DNA from: Streptomyces pyxinae
Lineage (GTDB): Bacteria; Actinomycetota; Actinomycetes; Streptomycetales; Streptomycetaceae
DNA length: 64,000 nucleotides
Assembly: GCF_024756275.1 (NCBI RefSeq)
Contig: NZ_JANUGQ010000028.1
Span: 25,776-89,775, forward strand
Reading direction: 5' to 3'
The notes under the pieces are model-generated. The model was not told the DNA's origin and did not search any database. It saw only the letters and a program-made list of their open reading frames with translations. Shown here in pieces: positions 17,230 to 25,811 of the stretch. Every line of letters begins with the position of its first letter. Position 1 is the stretch's first letter. A program made the position numbers and the translations under genes.

Positions 17230-18036
17230 ATGGCCACCGCCACCTCCCGCCACAGCGACCGGAGGATCAGTCCGGTCTTCCTCGGCATCGCCGCCGTGAT
17301 GGCGGTGACGGGCTGGGCGGTCTGGACGGAGTTCTCGGCCAACCTCGGTCTCGCCGTCTTCCTCTTCGTCACCTCGGCGTGGATCGTCTCGCTCTGTCTG
17401 CACGAGTACGCGCACGCCCGTACCGCACTGCACAGCGGGGACATCTCGATCGGGGCGAAGGGGTATCTGACCCTGAACCCGCTGAAGTACACCCACGCCC
17501 TGCTGAGCATCGTGCTTCCGGTGATCTTCGTGATCATGGGCGGCATCGGGCTGCCGGGCGGCGCGGTGTTCATCGAGCGGAACCGCATCCGGGGCCGCTG
17601 GCGGCACAGCCTGATCTCGGCCGTCGGGCCGCTGACCAATCTGCTCTTCGCCCTGGTCTGCACCGCGCCGTTCTGGCTGGGGCTGCTGGACGGAGTGCCG
17701 TGGGGCTTCCGGTTCGCGCTCGCCTTCCTGGCGCTGCTCCAGGTGACGGCGGCGCTGCTGAACTTCCTGCCGGTGCCCGGGCTCGATGGCTACGGCGTGG
17801 TCGAGCCCTGGCTCTCGTACCGGATCCGCCGCCAGATCGAGCCGTTCGCGCCCTTCGGGCTGCTGGCGGTGTTCGTCTTCCTCTTCATCCCCGAGGTGAA
17901 CGCGGTCTTCTTCGACGTGATCCGGTCGATCCTGGACGCGCTGGGCGTCTCCCCCGTCGAGGTCGCCTGCGGCCAGGACTTCTACCGCTTCTGGCAGGAG
18001 CGGAACGACATCTGCCAGGCGGCGGTCACCGGCTGA
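17230..18036 (+). CDS. Site-2 protease family (M50) membrane metalloprotease
   Basis: A 268-residue intramembrane zinc protease of the M50 (S2P-like) family. It has about six hydrophobic helices, the zinc-binding HEYAH motif (about residue 58) in a helix, and the second conserved motif PVPGLDGY (about 181-188), whose Asp completes the zinc site. There is no PDZ or CBS domain. ATG at 17230 with AGGAG 8 nt upstream. Family members cleave membrane-bound anti-sigma factors or other membrane proteins; the target is not suggested by the neighbours. The C-terminus has two Cys (ACGQD, DICQ) that could pair outside the membrane. Confidence 0.88.
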   Translation: MATATSRHSDRRISPVFLGIAAVMAVTGWAVWTEFSANLGLAVFLFVTSAWIVSLCLHEYAHARTALHSGDISIGAKGYLTLNPLKYTHALLSIVLPVIFVIMGGIGLPGGAVFIERNRIRGRWRHSLISAVGPLTNLLFALVCTAPFWLGLLDGVPWGFRFALAFLALLQVTAALLNFLPVPGLDGYGVVEPWLSYRIRRQIEPFAPFGLLAVFVFLFIPEVNAVFFDVIRSILDALGVSPVEVACGQDFYRFWQERNDICQAAVTG

Positions 18037-18134
18037 CGCGCGCCGCCCGGGACCGGGGCGGGAAACGGAACCCGGACAGGGACTGGGTCGACACCTGGGC
18101 CGGGACCGGAAGCGGGACCGGCTCCGCGGGGGCG

Positions 18135-18305
18135 TCAGCGGGTGACGCGCGGGCCGCGCTTGTAGTAGTACCAGGCCATGTTGGAGGAGACCCCGGCCAG
18201 CAGCACCCAGACGATGCCCAGCCAGGTGCCCTGGACGAAGGAGATCACGGCCGCGGCGACGGCGAGCACGCAGACGGCGAGGGCGTACAGAGCGAGGCGG
18301 GGCAT
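18135..18305 (-). CDS. Small two-helix membrane protein
   Basis: A 56-residue protein almost filled by two hydrophobic helices (about 4-24 and 27-45) and ending in a basic tail (YYYKRGPRVTR). A GGAG ribosome site lies 8-9 nt before the ATG at 18305. Proteins of this type, with a WYYYKRG ending, are common in Streptomyces and uncharacterised. No function is assigned. Confidence 0.65.
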   Translation of the reverse strand: MPRLALYALAVCVLAVAAAVISFVQGTWLGIVWVLLAGVSSNMAWYYYKRGPRVTR

Positions 18306-18424
18306 GGGGGTCGGCTCCTGTCCGGTTACGGCTGAAACGGCGGATGTGCCCGACCAGTGTCCCCCATGCCCCGCCCGCCCCCGGAGCCGGTCCGGCCGGA
18401 CTCCTCCGGCCCCGGGGCCGGGGG

Positions 18425-19138
18425 CTACTTCTGTACGTCGGTGACGCGCAGGCCCGCGTGCGCCTGGTAGCGGCGGTTGACCGAGATCAGATTGGCCACC
18501 AGCGACTCGACCTGGTGGGCGTTGCGGAGCCGGCCGGCGTAGACCCCGCGCATCCCGGTGATCCGGCCGGCCAGCGCCTGGACCACGTCGGTGTCGGCCC
18601 GGGACTCGCCCAGCACCATCACATCGGTGTCGATGGCCTCCAGCGTCTCGTCCTGGAGCAGTACCGCCGAGAGGTGGTGGAAGGCCGCCGCGACCCGCGA
18701 CTCCGGCAGCAGGGCGGCGGCCTGTTCGGCGGCGCTGCCCTCCTCGGGTTTGAGCGCGTAGGCACCCTTCTTGTCGAAGCCGAGCGGGTTGACGCAGTCG
18801 ACGACGAGCTTCCCGGCCAGTTCCTCGCGCAGGGATTCCAGCGTCGCCCGGTGGCCGTCCCAGGGCACGGCGACGATCACCACGTCGCTGCGGCGGGCGC
18901 ACTCGGCGTTGTCCGCCCCCTCGACGCCCCGGCCCAGCTCGGCGGCGGCCGCCTCGGCGCGCTCGGCCGACCGGGAGCCGATGATCACTTTCTGGCCGGC
19001 CCGGGCGAACCGGTACGCGAGCCCACGCCCCTGGTCTCCGGTGCCGCCGAGCACGCCGACGACCAGGTCCGAGACATCGGGCAGGTCCCAGGGATCCTTG
19101 CGGGCGGGGCTGTTGGATGCGGTGGTCGCAGTAGTCAT
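18425..19138 (-). CDS. npdG: F420H2:NADP+ oxidoreductase
   Basis: Transfers hydride between coenzyme F420 and NADP, supplying reduced F420 to F420-dependent enzymes. The 237-residue protein has a Rossmann N-terminus (VGVLGGTGDQGRG, about 27-39) and the NADP-phosphate-binding GSRSAERA loop (about 53-60), with the family's VDCVNPL and AFHHLSA segments downstream. The first 25 residues are extra. There is no ribosome site at the ATG (19138); TAGGGT 7 nt upstream suggests a leaderless mRNA. It is divergent from the MFS gene at 19211. Confidence 0.85.
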   Translation of the reverse strand: MTTATTASNSPARKDPWDLPDVSDLVVGVLGGTGDQGRGLAYRFARAGQKVIIGSRSAERAEAAAAELGRGVEGADNAECARRSDVVIVAVPWDGHRATLESLREELAGKLVVDCVNPLGFDKKGAYALKPEEGSAAEQAAALLPESRVAAAFHHLSAVLLQDETLEAIDTDVMVLGESRADTDVVQALAGRITGMRGVYAGRLRNAHQVESLVANLISVNRRYQAHAGLRVTDVQK

Positions 19139-19145
19139 GGCCCCG

Positions 19146-19151
19146 ACCCTA
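19146..19151 (-). promoter_or_regulatory. Candidate -10 box (TAGGGT) for npdG
   Basis: On the minus strand TAGGGT ends 7 nt before the ATG at 19138, with no Shine-Dalgarno between them. Confidence 0.35.
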
Positions 19152-19210
19152 CGGTCTCCGGTGATAATCGGGTTGCCGTGGCGGGGCGGGCCGACGCAGC
19201 ATGGTCGGCC

Positions 19211-20479
19211 GTGACCTCGAAGCTCTCCGCCGTACTCCCCGATCTCTCCCCCTGGCGTTCCTCACGGGACTTCCGAGTGCTCTGGGTACAGGGCCTGATC
19301 ACCTACTTCGGCAGCTCCCTCGCCATGGTGGCGCTGCCGCTCCAGATCAAGGACCTGACCGGATCACCGCTCGCGGTGGGGGCGATGGGCGCGGTGGAGC
19401 TCGTCCCGCTGATCGTCTTCGGGCTGTACGGGGGCGCCCTGGCCGACTCGGCGGACCGCCGCAAGGTCATCGTGGGCACCGAGACCGGTCTCGGACTGCT
19501 CGCCGCGCTGCTGCTGGTCAACGCCCTGCTGTCGGAGCCGCTGCTCTGGCCGCTCTATGTGGTCGCGGGCGGGGTCTCGGCGCTGGCCGGCCTCCAGCGG
19601 CCCGCTCTCGACGCGCTGCTCGCCAAGATCGTCCCGCATGAGCAGCAGACGGCCGCCGCCGCGCTGAACGCGGTGCGCTGGCAGATGGGCATGATCGCGG
19701 GCCCGGCGGTCGCGGGTCTGCTGGTCGCCTACGCGGGTCACGCCCCCGCCTACGCGGTGACCGTGGCCTTCTTCGTCATATCGGTGCTGCTCTGTCTGCG
19801 GCTCACCCCGGCGCCGCCGAACCTGGCCACCGAGCGGCCGTCGCTGCGCGGGATCGCGGAGGGCGCCCGGTACGCCTGGTCGCGGCCGGTGCTGCTCGGG
19901 ACGTACGCGGTGGACTTCGCCGCCATGATCTTCGCCTTCCCGAACACGATCTTCCCGTTCCTCGCCGACGAGCTGAACGCCGACTGGGCGCTCGGGCTGA
20001 TGTACGCCGCCGGTTCGGTGGGCTCGCTGCTGCTGAGCCTGACCAGCGGCTGGACCTCGCGGATCCGCCGCCACGGGCTGCTGGTGGTGTGCGGGGCGGC
20101 CGGCTGGGGCGCGGCGGTGGCGGCGGCCGGCTGGTTCTCCAACGTCTGGCTGGTCCTGCTCTGCCTGGCCCTGGCGGGCGCCGGCGACATGCTCAGCGGT
20201 CTCGGCCGCTCCACCATCTGGAACCAGACGATCCCCGACGCCCTGCGCGGCCGGCTGGCCGGCATCGAGACCCTCTCCTACAGCACCGGCCCGCAGCTGG
20301 GCCAGGTGCGGGCCGGTGCCATGGCCGGCTGGACCGGCACCCGCCCGGCGGTCTGGGGCGGCGGCCTGGTCTGCGTGGCCTCGGTCGCCCTGCTGGCGGC
20401 CGTCCTCCCCAAGCTGGTCACCTACGACGCCCACACCGACGAGGACGCCCAGCGCCGCAAGGCCGCCGCGGCGGTGTGA
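19211..20479 (+). CDS. MFS exporter, EntS-like
   Basis: A 422-residue, about 12-helix transporter of the DHA3/EntS-type MFS branch (MFS_3), which exports siderophores or drugs. Typical features are SRDFRVLWVQG at the N-terminus, GGALADSADRRKV in loop 2-3 and LAKIVP..E in the middle. The GTG at 19211 was chosen because it begins the conserved TSKL(S/T)AVLPDLSPW start; another in-frame GTG lies at 19178, after a GATAAT hexamer. It is not next to the heme locus, so a siderophore role is only a family hint. A 12-bp-stem hairpin ends the gene. Confidence 0.85.
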   Translation: MTSKLSAVLPDLSPWRSSRDFRVLWVQGLITYFGSSLAMVALPLQIKDLTGSPLAVGAMGAVELVPLIVFGLYGGALADSADRRKVIVGTETGLGLLAALLLVNALLSEPLLWPLYVVAGGVSALAGLQRPALDALLAKIVPHEQQTAAAALNAVRWQMGMIAGPAVAGLLVAYAGHAPAYAVTVAFFVISVLLCLRLTPAPPNLATERPSLRGIAEGARYAWSRPVLLGTYAVDFAAMIFAFPNTIFPFLADELNADWALGLMYAAGSVGSLLLSLTSGWTSRIRRHGLLVVCGAAGWGAAVAAAGWFSNVWLVLLCLALAGAGDMLSGLGRSTIWNQTIPDALRGRLAGIETLSYSTGPQLGQVRAGAMAGWTGTRPAVWGGGLVCVASVALLAAVLPKLVTYDAHTDEDAQRRKAAAAV

Positions 20480-20491
20480 GCCCGCGAAACA

Positions 20492-20530
20492 GCGGGGTGC
20501 CGCGCCCACGTGCCCGGTGCGGCACCCCGC
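20492..20530. terminator. Bidirectional terminator hairpin
   Basis: Perfect 12-bp arms (20492-20503 and 20519-20530) with a 15-nt loop between the MFS gene and the convergent lipoprotein gene. Confidence 0.75.
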
Positions 20531-20536
20531 GGCCGG

Positions 20537-21103
20537 TCACTTCCGGCGCGCGAGCCTGATCTCGGCCTCACACCTCAGCGTCTGCGTGTAGCGCCGCGAG
20601 CCCTGCTCGTACTCGAACCGGCAGCCCTTGACGTTGCCCGTCACCCGGCCCTTCACCTTCAGCCGGACGAGGTAATAGATGTCACTGCTGTTCTTCGCCC
20701 GCACGGTGACCGGCTGGTTGAAATAATCCTTCAGCCGGTCGAACTTCGGGGTTTCCTCCTCTCCCTCTCTCGACAACAGGTAGAGCCCCTGTGTGTCCTT
20801 GAGTTTGAAGGCCCCGTACCCCGCCACCTGGAGACCGTCCGGCACTTCCACCACTCGCACCCCGGTCACCCGAATGTCCTTGGAAGAGGTATTGACCGGC
20901 ACGGGAAGCGCGAACCACCACTCCTCTCCGACGTGGGCCCTCTCAACCCCCGACAGACCTTGGGACATCCCGCTCTCGGCCAAGAGAAGACTGCCGTTCT
21001 CCCGGCCTTCCGAATCAACGGAAGGCCCGGAACATGCGGCAAGCAGAAGACCAACCGCAGCGACGCACAGCCTAATTGGAATGGAACATCCCCGGATTCT
21101 CAT
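20537..21103 (-). CDS. Hypothetical lipoprotein
   Basis: A 188-residue predicted lipoprotein: basic N-terminus, hydrophobic h-region and lipobox LLAAC (Cys near residue 21). The mature part is about 165 residues, with no recognised domain. Two Cys near the end (VKGCRFEYE and TLRCEAE) could form a disulfide. The ATG at 21103 puts the signal peptide at the start and has GGGAGGGG upstream. It overlaps the 3' end of the tachylectin-like gene by 32 bp, so the two are co-transcribed. Base composition is clearly less GC-rich than the flanks, as in its partner, suggesting joint acquisition. Confidence 0.75.
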   Translation of the reverse strand: MRIRGCSIPIRLCVAAVGLLLAACSGPSVDSEGRENGSLLLAESGMSQGLSGVERAHVGEEWWFALPVPVNTSSKDIRVTGVRVVEVPDGLQVAGYGAFKLKDTQGLYLLSREGEEETPKFDRLKDYFNQPVTVRAKNSSDIYYLVRLKVKGRVTGNVKGCRFEYEQGSRRYTQTLRCEAEIRLARRK

Positions 21104-23396
21104 ACAGACGCCCACCCCTCCCCCAAATATAATGAGCACGCCGCGCCTTGCCGGCATAGATGCGCTGAGCGTGATCACTGTCATAAGACGTTGAAGCGCC
21201 CAACGTGATCCCGTACACAGTTGCCGCTCTCTCGGTCTTGGAGCTCCGGCCCCACAGCAGCCCCCAGTAGCTGTCACGCACCGCAATGGCCCGATATTCG
21301 GGGCGCGACGTGGCGTAGTTACGAGGCCCGTCCTTGCTCATGACGTCCTTACCGATCTTGGCGGTGGCCCCGCCCTGCGGGATTTTGTACCCGCCGGGAG
21401 CTATTCGCCAGTACTTTCCCTTCAGCTTGGGAAGCTCGCCGCAGTACTGCTCCCATCGTTCCTTCGAATACTCGATGGGCACCATCCACTGCTTCGAGTA
21501 GTAAGGGCCTCGGTAGGCATGGGAAGTGGTGACGCCCATGGACGAGCCACGCGCGACCTTTCCGCTCACCGTCCAGTTCGAGCCATGACTGATGGCCACG
21601 TCGAACTGGCTGGACAGTTTGTTTGAGTACTCGACCTGCGAACGAGCATCCCAGTAGGCATGGCCCTCGCCGACCACCGTGTAAGCGATGCGGCTGGACT
21701 CACGGAACGCGAACCACTCGCACTGGCTGCGCGTCCGGTACGGCACCACCTTCTCGGAGCGGATGTCCGCGCCCTTCACCAGATACGGGTCGTAGCTCGC
21801 CGGCGCGGGACCGCGATCGCTCTGCCAGGTGGGTGTCGGCTCGTCCGTCGCGACAGTGAGCCTGTCATGTTCAGCGGCGTAGGTGTCGGCTGTCTGCGCC
21901 TCCGTGGCCGAAAAGGGTGAGTTGCCCGGGGCGTCGGCGGCGAGCAGAGGCAGGAGCGCGGTCGGCTCGGCCGAATCGGAGGCCACCGACGCCGCGAACG
22001 CGGTGGGTTTCCCCGTGCTCGGCGCCTCCGGCGCCGCGGTCAAGCTGACCGTACCGAACATGGCCACGCCCGAAGTCGTGGTTCCCTCGGTGCGGGCGAT
22101 GACATTCAGCGCGCCGCCGTTGTCGTCCGCCGCCTTCTGGATATCCGCCGGCAGCGGATCCGGCAGCGTCAGTGACCACGCCCCGTCGGCACCCGTGCGC
22201 ACCACACCAAGATCGGGCAGGTTCATCGCGGAGTCGCTGTCCTGGCGAACATCCGCGGCCTCGATCGTCACAGGCAGGTCGGCGGCCGGACTGCCGTCCC
22301 CGAGGACGAACTTCCCCGACACCTTCGCGGGGCCCGTGGGCTTCGGTTGCGGAGCGGGGGCCGGGGGAGCCTCCGGGACGGTTGCCTCGTCCGGTTCGGG
22401 GCCCACGGAGGGCCTGGCATCCTCCGGAGCTTCGACGAGACAAGGAACGGCGTTGACCAGTACCTCACCGAAGATGCCCACCCGTACCTCGTCCCTCGCG
22501 AGGGACAGCGACGACGGGGCACCGGTGAATCCCTTGACCACACCGGCGTAATCACGGCTTCCGGGCGTCTGCCCGCTGGGCCCGGAGTGTGTGTAGACCG
22601 TGCCGGGACCGGGACTCCACGCGCTCTTGGCGTCCGTCAGACCGGAGGCGATGACCACCGCGGCGCCCAGCGAAAGCGCCCCGCCGGTGAACGAGTACGG
22701 CCAGGACCGGACTTCTCCGTCACGCAAGCCGTACACCTGGGCGCCCACCGACCAGACCTTCGAGGACTTGCGCAGCTCGGTCAGAGCCGGGTCTGTCGCC
22801 AGGAGCCGCGCCTTCCGCGCCATGCTCGCCGTGGTTCCGGACGACGGATAAACGATCTGATAGAGGTCGAGGTTTCCCCCGGCGTCGATCGCCAGGACAT
22901 TTCCCTCGGTGTCTGCCCAGATCTTCTCGAAGGTGCCCCATGGCTGGTCGGGGTTCTGCTTGAAGTTGTATCTCGGGGTCAACAAGCTCCCCCCGCTGCC
23001 CGTCATGTCCCGGTGCAGCCTGAGACCGCCCCCGCCGGACCCTCCGGTGATTTCGTAGATCGCACCCTTGTTACCGGCGATCAGTCGGCTCGAGGCCGGT
23101 ACCGAGGCCGTGTCCGCCGTGTCGATCAGAGTTCCGTCGGCACCGGCGCTCCGCGGATTCCAGTCCACGTATTTACGCAATGTGCGGGTTGCGGCCCCGG
23201 GCGTCGCCGGAGCGGACGCGGGCGCATCTTCCAGCACATAGGTGGTGACGCTTGAATAACAGCTCTTCGGGCTGTCCGCCGCGTCATTTTCCGAAGCAAT
23301 GGCACCGGGCGACGCTCCGACAGCCAGCAGCGCACCGACGCAAACCCCACCCAGCAGTCTCGTACGCTGTCCTTCAAATAAGCGTCTGGACGACAC
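21072..23396 (-). CDS. Large secreted protein with tachylectin-like beta-propeller
   Basis: A 774-residue secreted protein. The GTG at 23396 has GAGGGGG 8 nt upstream and opens a signal peptide (about residues 1-35, GALLAVGAS..AIAS). Residues about 60-310 look like a tachylectin/WD-type propeller (repeats such as KIWADTEGNVLAIDAGGNLDLY). A Pro-rich linker (about 325-360) leads to a beta-sandwich-like segment (GKFVLGDGSPA...). The C-terminal 250 residues are Tyr/Trp/Ser-rich, with four or more Cys and no assigned family. The lower GC and ordinary third-position use set it apart from its neighbours. Role unknown: lectin-like binding plus an uncharacterised C-terminal domain is the most that can be inferred. 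Confidence 0.75.
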   Translation of the reverse strand: MSSRRLFEGQRTRLLGGVCVGALLAVGASPGAIASENDAADSPKSCYSSVTTYVLEDAPASAPATPGAATRTLRKYVDWNPRSAGADGTLIDTADTASVPASSRLIAGNKGAIYEITGGSGGGGLRLHRDMTGSGGSLLTPRYNFKQNPDQPWGTFEKIWADTEGNVLAIDAGGNLDLYQIVYPSSGTTASMARKARLLATDPALTELRKSSKVWSVGAQVYGLRDGEVRSWPYSFTGGALSLGAAVVIASGLTDAKSAWSPGPGTVYTHSGPSGQTPGSRDYAGVVKGFTGAPSSLSLARDEVRVGIFGEVLVNAVPCLVEAPEDARPSVGPEPDEATVPEAPPAPAPQPKPTGPAKVSGKFVLGDGSPAADLPVTIEAADVRQDSDSAMNLPDLGVVRTGADGAWSLTLPDPLPADIQKAADDNGGALNVIARTEGTTTSGVAMFGTVSLTAAPEAPSTGKPTAFAASVASDSAEPTALLPLLAADAPGNSPFSATEAQTADTYAAEHDRLTVATDEPTPTWQSDRGPAPASYDPYLVKGADIRSEKVVPYRTRSQCEWFAFRESSRIAYTVVGEGHAYWDARSQVEYSNKLSSQFDVAISHGSNWTVSGKVARGSSMGVTTSHAYRGPYYSKQWMVPIEYSKERWEQYCGELPKLKGKYWRIAPGGYKIPQGGATAKIGKDVMSKDGPRNYATSRPEYRAIAVRDSYWGLLWGRSSKTERAATVYGITLGASTSYDSDHAQRIYAGKARRAHYIWGRGGRLYENPGMFHSN

Positions 23397-23699
23397 CGTT
23401 CCCCCTCGTTGAATCGACTGCACTTGGCGCGGTGAGATGACAGGGGATAGGAAGCAGACCGCAATCTCCGACATACAGTCGACTTTGCGCCATGAGTATC
23501 ATGGCGCAAAGTCGCCCCCCGAAGACGGAATTCCGCTTCACCTCACCCCTGCCTTCACCGCCGCCAGGACAATCCCACATCGCACGGCGGCGATCAAGCT
23601 TCTTTTATCGATTTGAGCTTGAATTGAGGGAGTGTCCCCATCCGGGTCTCGCGCCTCGGCACAGCTCGCAGCCAGGGGGGCACCGGGTCGGGGCGGGAG
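23397..23699. other. 303-bp low-GC intergenic region
   Basis: Upstream region of the propeller gene and 3' side of the small gene at 23700. It holds the perfect 35-bp dyad at 23480-23514; no gene is supported. Confidence 0.6.
23480..23514. promoter_or_regulatory. Perfect 35-bp dyad (16-bp arms, 3-nt centre)
   Basis: Arms 23480-23495 and 23499-23514 are exact inverted copies with GTA between. It begins 84 nt upstream of the propeller gene's GTG. It could be an operator for a dimeric regulator or an RNA hairpin. Its moderate GC and position upstream, not downstream, of the nearest gene favour a regulatory site. Confidence 0.6.
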
Positions 23700-23909
23700 T
23701 TACTTCTTCTCCTGCCAGCGGGGGTCGTTCTCCCATTCCTGGTTGCGCTCGCGGGCGGTCTCCATGGCGTGGGCGGCCTCCTGGCGGGTGGCGTAGGGGC
23801 CGAAGCGGTCGGCGGCGCGGCACTCGGGGCCCTCCTCGACCGTGCCGTGCTTCAGGCAGTAGTAGTACTCGCCCGCTTTGCCGGCCGTACGCTTCTTGAA
23901 CAGGGCCAT
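23700..23909 (-). CDS. Small conserved soluble protein next to map
   Basis: A 69-residue protein, basic at the start (ALFKKR), with two Cys (YYYCLKHG and GPECRA), the segment DRFGPYATRQEAAHAM and a charged end (WENDPRWQEKK). A strong AAGGAGG site precedes the ATG at 23909. Very similar small proteins are, from memory, conserved beside map across Streptomyces; the function is unknown. The segment GPYATRQEAAHAMETARERN resembles a SPOR-like helix, but this is weak. It is divergent from map, with only 58 bp between the starts. Confidence 0.7.
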   Translation of the reverse strand: MALFKKRTAGKAGEYYYCLKHGTVEEGPECRAADRFGPYATRQEAAHAMETARERNQEWENDPRWQEKK

Positions 23910-23954
23910 GGCGGCCTCCTTCCTCTGCCGCCATGGTGCCCCACCAGCGCTGGT

Positions 23955-23960
23955 TAAACT
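23955..23960 (+). promoter_or_regulatory. Candidate -10 box (TAAACT) for map
   Basis: TAAACT ends 7 nt before the map ATG at 23968; no ribosome site is present, consistent with a leaderless mRNA. Confidence 0.45.
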
Positions 23961-23967
23961 CGCTGGC

Positions 23968-24825
23968 ATGTCTGGCCAGTCACTGCTCGTGCCCGGGGAG
24001 ATCTCCCCGCTCCGTTCCGTTCCCGGATCCATCCGCCGTCCCGAGTACGTGGGGAGGCCGGCGCCCAAGCCGTACACCGGCTCCGAGGTCCAGGACTCCG
24101 ACACCGTCGAGCGCATGCGCGTCGCGGGGCGCATCGCGGCCCGGGCGATGGAGGAGGCCGCCAAGCACATCGCGCCCGGCGTCACCACGGACGAGCTGGA
24201 CCGGGTGGCCCACGAGTACATGTGCGACCACGGGGCTTACCCCTCCACGCTCGGCTACCGGGGTTTCCCGAAGTCGCTCTGCTCCTCGGTGAACGAGGTG
24301 ATCTGCCACGGCATCCCGGACTCCACCGTGCTGCGCGACGGCGACATCGTGAACCTGGACGTCACGGCGTACATCGACGGGGTGCACGGCGACAACAACG
24401 CCACCTATCTCTGCGGCGAGGTGGACGAGGAGTCCCGGCTGCTGGTGGAGCGGACCCGGGAGTCGCTGAACCGCGCGATCAAGGCGGTCCGGCCGGGGCG
24501 GCAGATCAACATCATCGGGCGGGTCATCGAGTCGTACGCCAAGCGCTTCGGCTACGGCGTGGTGCGCGACTTCACCGGGCACGGGATCAACTCGTCGTTC
24601 CACTCGGGGCTGATCGTCCCGCACTACGACTCCCCCCACCACACGACCGTGATCCAGCCGGGGATGACGTTCACCATCGAGCCGATGCTGACGCTGGGCA
24701 CCCATGAGTACGACATGTGGGAGGACGGCTGGACGGTGGTGACCAAGGACCGGAAGCGGACCGCCCAGTTCGAGCACACGCTGGTGGTGACGGAGACGGG
24801 GGCGGAGATCCTGACCCTGCCCTGA
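23968..24825 (+). CDS. map: Type I methionine aminopeptidase
   Basis: Removes the N-terminal Met from new proteins in the cytoplasm. The 285-residue product has the pita-bread fold with the dinuclear metal ligands visible: Asp in VNLDVTAY, Asp in GDNNATY, His in FTGHGIN, Glu in TIEPM and Glu in AQFEHT; VNEVICHGIP supplies the conserved substrate His. An N-terminal extension of about 40 residues (RRPEYVGRPAP) fits the actinobacterial MetAP1c subgroup, which carries a linker to the ribosome. The ATG at 23968 is preferred as it has a TAAACT box 7 nt upstream. Confidence 0.95.
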   Translation: MSGQSLLVPGEISPLRSVPGSIRRPEYVGRPAPKPYTGSEVQDSDTVERMRVAGRIAARAMEEAAKHIAPGVTTDELDRVAHEYMCDHGAYPSTLGYRGFPKSLCSSVNEVICHGIPDSTVLRDGDIVNLDVTAYIDGVHGDNNATYLCGEVDEESRLLVERTRESLNRAIKAVRPGRQINIIGRVIESYAKRFGYGVVRDFTGHGINSSFHSGLIVPHYDSPHHTTVIQPGMTFTIEPMLTLGTHEYDMWEDGWTVVTKDRKRTAQFEHTLVVTETGAEILTLP

Positions 24826-25145
24826 GCCCGCCCCGATCCTGTTCTCAGTCCCCTGAGCACTTCCCCGGGCCTGCCCCGAGTCCGTCCCGGCCCTGTCCGG
24901 GGCCCGTGCCGCCGTCCGGTACGGGCCGAGGCCGGGCGCCGGGGGATTTCGGCCGTTCGGGTTGCCGGGGCCGGCGAGAGGGGTAGCGTCTTTGCCGACA
25001 GGACGTCGGGAAGCGGTTGACTTAGGTAAGCCTAAGTAGGAGGATCGGCGGTGACGGCGGCCGGGGCTGCCCTCCACGGCGTTCCGCTGCCGTCGGGCCT
25101 GCTCCGTACCGCTGTCCCGTATCCCTCGGTCCCCGGAGGCCCGCC
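24826..25145. other. 320-bp region upstream of heme oxygenase
   Basis: Contains the tail of the map transcript region, Pro/Ser-coding degenerate repeats and, at 25021-25036, an iron box. No other gene is supported. Confidence 0.5.
25021..25036. promoter_or_regulatory. DmdR/IdeR-like iron box upstream of heme oxygenase
   Basis: CTTAGG-TAAG-CCTAAG is an AT-rich palindrome in GC-rich DNA and matches the core of the actinobacterial iron box (TTAGGTTAGGCTAACCTAA). It lies 110 nt before the heme oxygenase TTG. Iron-loaded DmdR1-type repressors bind such sites. Confidence 0.75.
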
Positions 25146-25811
25146 TTGGACGCCAGCGCCACTGTCACCCCGTTCTCGACGCTCATCCGCACGGCCTCGC
25201 ACCAGCAGCACACCGAGGCGGAGAACTCCTCCTTCATGAGCGACCTGCTCGGCGGGCGCCTGGGCGTCGAGGCGTACGCCCGCTACACCGAGCAGCTGTG
25301 GTTCGTCTACCGGGCCCTGGAGGGCGCGGCGGCGGCGCTGGCGGACGACCCGGTCGCCGGGCCGTTCATCCGGCCCGAGCTGTTCCGCACCGCCGAGCTG
25401 GAGCGGGACCTGGCCCATCTGCGCGGGGCCGACTGGCGCGCCGGGCTGTCGCCGCTGCCGGCCACGGAGGCGTACGCGGACCGGGTCGAGGAGTGCGCCC
25501 GCACCTGGTCGGCCGGGTACATCGCCCACCACTACACCCGCTACCTGGGCGACCTCTCCGGCGGGCAGATCATCCGGGACCGGGCCGAGCGCACCTGGGG
25601 CTTCGCGCGCAAGGGCGACGGCGTGCGGTTCTACGTCTTCGAGGCGATCGACAACCCGGCGGCGTTCAAGCGCGGTTACCGCGAGCTGCTGGACGGGATC
25701 GACGCCGACGACCTGGAGAAGCAGCGGGTCATCGACGAGTGCAAGCGCGCCTTCGACTACAACGGCGCGGTCTTCCGGGAGCTGGGGAGCGAGTTCCCGC
25801 TCAGCGCGTGA
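25146..25811 (+). CDS. hmuO: Heme oxygenase
   Basis: Cleaves heme to biliverdin, CO and Fe2+, releasing iron from imported heme. The 221-residue all-helical protein has the N-terminal proximal-His region (TASHQQHTEAE, His near 19-22), the HHYTRYLGDLSGGQ distal helix with the flexible Gly pair (about 125-140) and FYVFEAIDN. The TTG start is supported by GGAGG 8 nt upstream and by the DASATVTPFSTLIR start usual in Streptomyces. It is controlled by an iron box 110 nt upstream and works with the heme importer further along. Its 3' end overlaps the convergent PhzF gene by 11 bp. Confidence 0.93.
   Translation: MDASATVTPFSTLIRTASHQQHTEAENSSFMSDLLGGRLGVEAYARYTEQLWFVYRALEGAAAALADDPVAGPFIRPELFRTAELERDLAHLRGADWRAGLSPLPATEAYADRVEECARTWSAGYIAHHYTRYLGDLSGGQIIRDRAERTWGFARKGDGVRFYVFEAIDNPAAFKRGYRELLDGIDADDLEKQRVIDECKRAFDYNGAVFRELGSEFPLSA

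Noticed and set aside
20492..20530. Hairpin as a small RNA
   Set aside because: Position between convergent genes and simple perfect stem fit a terminator better.
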